From: Clostridium_AD sp050717635
GTDB taxonomy: Bacteria > Bacillota > Clostridia > Clostridiales > Clostridiaceae
NCBI RefSeq assembly: GCF_050717635.1
Contig: NZ_JBOITO010000038.1
Coordinates: forward strand, 20,305-84,304
Reading direction: 5' to 3'
Length of the DNA stretch: 64,000 nucleotides
Position 1 is the stretch's first letter; each line of letters starts with the position of its first letter. A program made the position numbers and the translations under genes. This document shows positions 61,972-64,000 of the stretch, in pieces. Below the pieces are notes generated by a model. It had not been told where the DNA came from, searched no databases, and saw only the letters and a list, made by a program, of their open reading frames with translations.

Positions 61972-61983
61972 GTGCCTGTCACC
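61972..61983. repeat. REP-like repeat at the 3' end of the RDD gene
   Basis: Perfect core with TTTTACAA prefix. It supplies the TGA stop (61979-61981) and the preceding Arg codon AGG of the RDD gene, as for rmlD. Confidence 0.9.
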
Positions 61984-62482
61984 TATCAATTACTGATGTA
62001 CCTAATATTGAATCATAAAGAGTTTGTTTTTTGCTAGTTATTAACTGAAACAAAAATGGTATGCAAAACAAATTTCTGCTTAAGCTTTTTAAAATATTCC
62101 TGTATATCTTAATTGATAACGAATATTTTTTATTAGACTCACTAACTACTTTAATTTTAAATTTCTTTTTTCCAATAGTGTGGCCATCATTCAATATTTC
62201 CATTAATGTAAACATTAAAGTTTCCATTAAAACAATTAGTAAAGTTGCAACTATGATTATTCGGTAATCTCCGTAAAGTGTATGATCTAAATAAACGTTA
62301 CGAAATATTCCATATGGAAAATACACTAATATTATTAGTAAAAACGGAAACATTTGAGCATTTATTTCATTTTTAAATATCAGATTACATAAAATGCCCA
62401 CTACAATCATTATGGGTAAGGAAACAATTAAATAATCCATTGCATATGAACTAATCCTTTTTAAAAAGTTAGCATAACTCAC
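61979..62482 (-). CDS. RDD family membrane protein
   Basis: 167 residues with four to five membrane segments. The family start RISSYAMDYLIVSLPIMIVVG carries the Arg and Asp that name RDD proteins (PF06271), and GHTIGKKKFKIKVV is the second signature. Function is unknown in general; some RDD proteins exchange ions. Its TGA stop lies in a REP-like repeat, so it ends VIDR. The gene is 23 bases downstream of the vWA-lipase gene and is probably last of that operon. Confidence 0.82.
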   Translation of the reverse strand: MSYANFLKRISSYAMDYLIVSLPIMIVVGILCNLIFKNEINAQMFPFLLIILVYFPYGIFRNVYLDHTLYGDYRIIIVATLLIVLMETLMFTLMEILNDGHTIGKKKFKIKVVSESNKKYSLSIKIYRNILKSLSRNLFCIPFLFQLITSKKQTLYDSILGTSVIDR

Positions 62483-62505
62483 ATTATTTTCTCCTTTCTA
62501 ATTTT

Positions 62506-63999
62506 TTATTCTATGACCCATCTTTTAGGATATAATTGCTCGAAAAATGAGTACATGTGATGAGCATCTTTAGCTCCATCACTTTTTTTAACCTCTTTTT
62601 TCTCTCCATAGTGAAAGGTAATCCATAAATTAGATACTGGATCTTTTTCTACACGATAGTCATATATTCTGTCCTCAACACTTAATAATCTATGTTCATC
62701 TACTACATCGAATAAGCCAAAGGTTACTCCAACTAATAATCCTAGTCCATTAAAAGTAGCTAATCGTTCAAATTTATCTTTATTCATATTAATAGCCGTT
62801 GAAGCTGCATTCATTGCCAAATTACCGCCTAATGAATGTCCTGTTACATATATATTGCAATCACGATTATTATTGATAACTTTCTTTATAAAAGCTTTAC
62901 TTGCTGGGACTTGGGCATTAAACCCAGTAATGAATCCTAAAATATCAGCTACTCCCCAATCCGCAATATAATCCCATGCGTTATTTCCCTCAGAACCTCT
63001 GTAAGCTATTATCAAATTATTATCTTTTTTAAATGCTATACATTCAAGACCTCCAAGTGAATAATGTGAATCTTCAATACTCCAACCTACTAATTCATTA
63101 AGATTCGCTTTATCTCCTAATCTCGTATTTATAGCTTCCTTCCATGAATCATTAAAATAATCAAAGTTTGAAACTTCTGGCAAGTCGTGATAAGCCATAT
63201 CAGCTGCTATTGCCAAATCTCTATCAGAGATATCCCATTTCAATGCATCCTTGTTTTCTGCCTTCTCATTATCATCAGTAATTCCATCTTGATCTGTATC
63301 TTTTAATGTTGGATCTGATGTAATATAAACATAAACTTTATCACCCTGTTTTTCAATTGATAATTCTTCACCATCATTTAACGTATCTCCATCTGTGTCT
63401 TTACCACTTTCATCTAAATATAAAAGTTTTCCAGCAAGAGGTGCGCCTGTTCCTAACCTTATTTTTTCCTCATTTATCATATTTTCGTAGTAGTTACAAA
63501 GAAAATCACCATCACTATCAGTTATATAATCTATTGTTTCATTTGTTATTTTATCAAATTCTTCAATTAGGTCACTAGCAATACTTGCACTATAATATTT
63601 TCCGCCTGTTGTATTTGCAATGTTATTTAATAAACTAACATCTATGCTTGTGCCTAAACCTATTGTATATATGACAATGTTATTATCTTTAGCCCGTTTT
63701 AATAATGGTTCATAATCATTATTATCATTATCTTCTCCATCAGTTAATACAATCATATTCTTAATTGCTTTTGAAGGCTGTGCATCAAACTGATCTAAAG
63801 CCTTTTCTATACCTGAATATACAGATGTACCACCATAAGAATCAATCTTATCAATAGCTGCTTTAATTACTTCCTCAAACTTCGCACATGTAAAATATAG
63901 ATAAACCTTTGATATATCAACGTTTAAAAGCATTAATAAGTAGAAAAATCCTCCTAAAAATGATATAATGTAAGTAATGACAAATACAAAAAATATCAA
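62506..63999 (-). CDS. vWA-lipase protein lacking the first half of its vWA domain (cut by window edge)
   Basis: At least 497 residues; the reading frame stays open to the window edge, so the true start may lie outside. Residues 1-40 are hydrophobic (FVFVITYIISFLGGFFYLLMLL). A vWA domain is joined in its middle at about 40: GGTSVYSG and LTDGEDND are there, but the DxSxS strand is missing. Calcium-binding TSP3-like repeats follow (DSDGDFLCNYYE, DTDGDTLNDGEE, DTDQDGITDDNE). A class 3 lipase domain has the nucleophile motif GHSLGG (about 383-388) with a preceding AYRGSEG. Domain order matches the protein at 52064, without CWB2. Confidence 0.75.
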   Translation of the reverse strand: MIFFVFVITYIISFLGGFFYLLMLLNVDISKVYLYFTCAKFEEVIKAAIDKIDSYGGTSVYSGIEKALDQFDAQPSKAIKNMIVLTDGEDNDNNDYEPLLKRAKDNNIVIYTIGLGTSIDVSLLNNIANTTGGKYYSASIASDLIEEFDKITNETIDYITDSDGDFLCNYYENMINEEKIRLGTGAPLAGKLLYLDESGKDTDGDTLNDGEELSIEKQGDKVYVYITSDPTLKDTDQDGITDDNEKAENKDALKWDISDRDLAIAADMAYHDLPEVSNFDYFNDSWKEAINTRLGDKANLNELVGWSIEDSHYSLGGLECIAFKKDNNLIIAYRGSEGNNAWDYIADWGVADILGFITGFNAQVPASKAFIKKVINNNRDCNIYVTGHSLGGNLAMNAASTAINMNKDKFERLATFNGLGLLVGVTFGLFDVVDEHRLLSVEDRIYDYRVEKDPVSNLWITFHYGEKKEVKKSDGAKDAHHMYSFFEQLYPKRWVIE

Positions 64000-64000
64000 A

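Noticed and set aside
40865..61983. CRISPR-like array of short repeats
   Set aside because: Copies are 12-20 bases long, irregularly spaced by 21 bases to 5 kb, with complete genes between them and no cas genes.

Overview
The window looks like a chromosomal segment of a low-GC Gram-positive anaerobe, Clostridium sensu stricto or a close relative. The reasons are strong AT richness, AGGAGG/GGGGG-type ribosome binding sites, several proteins with cell-wall-binding type 2 (CWB2, PF04122) repeats as in clostridial S-layer-like proteins, a LytR-CpsA-Psr ligase and Firmicute-style vWA/zinc-ribbon surface proteins. No tRNA, rRNA, CRISPR array or plasmid/phage backbone is visible.

Left edge (1-1426): the 5' part of a CWB2 surface protein gene on the minus strand. 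It has a good promoter about 720 nt upstream of its start, so a very long leader.

Glycan locus (1427-37001): about 29 head-to-tail minus-strand genes, built as two modules that each begin with a nearly identical PglF/CapD-type 4,6-dehydratase gene and a PglC-type phospho-sugar transferase. The upstream module (37001 to 19032) has a full UDP-diacetylbacillosamine set (PglF, PglE, PglC, PglD), three GT4 glycosyltransferases, a flippase, a PIG-L deacetylase with a GNAT partner, a WbpA/B/E/D-like route to a 2,3-diamino uronic acid, and a LicD transferase beside an unusual cytidylyltransferase-oxidoreductase fusion. It has no recognisable polymerase. The downstream module (18919 to 1427) has a dehydratase plus reductase for a QuiNAc/FucNAc-like initiating sugar, a GT2, a sialyltransferase-like GT, a Wzy-like polymerase, a Wzx flippase, and the CMP-legionaminic acid genes PtmE, LegB, LegC, LegH, LegG, LegI and LegF. 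A strong terminator at 1307-1348 closes the locus.

Right half (37.2-64 kb): a mosaic of small transcription units for the cell surface. It holds a Big_2-SGNH hydrolase, a CWB2 L,D-transpeptidase, two acyltransferase-3 proteins, rmlC-rmlB-rmlD (no rmlA), a CWB2-NPCBM protein, a beta-helix protein, an LCP ligase, a 1349-residue vWA-lipase-Big_2-CWB2 protein, a DUF6273-like lipoprotein, a decayed zinc-ribbon gene, a zinc-ribbon vWA protein, a CE4 deacetylase, an RDD protein and a second vWA-lipase gene cut by the window edge.

The most interesting feature lies only in this right half. A short imperfect palindrome, core GTGCCTGTCACC, occurs 16 times, always in the same orientation, at gene or operon borders between 40.8 and 62.0 kb. 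In the middle of the family sits a single IS200-like HUH transposase gene (RAYT type, 48252-48809). The repeat supplies the stop codon, and sometimes the last amino acids, of five unrelated genes including the transposase itself. It also overlaps or flanks terminators and frames almost every cassette. I read this as a clostridial REP/RAYT-like system that helps to define and perhaps move surface-gene cassettes.
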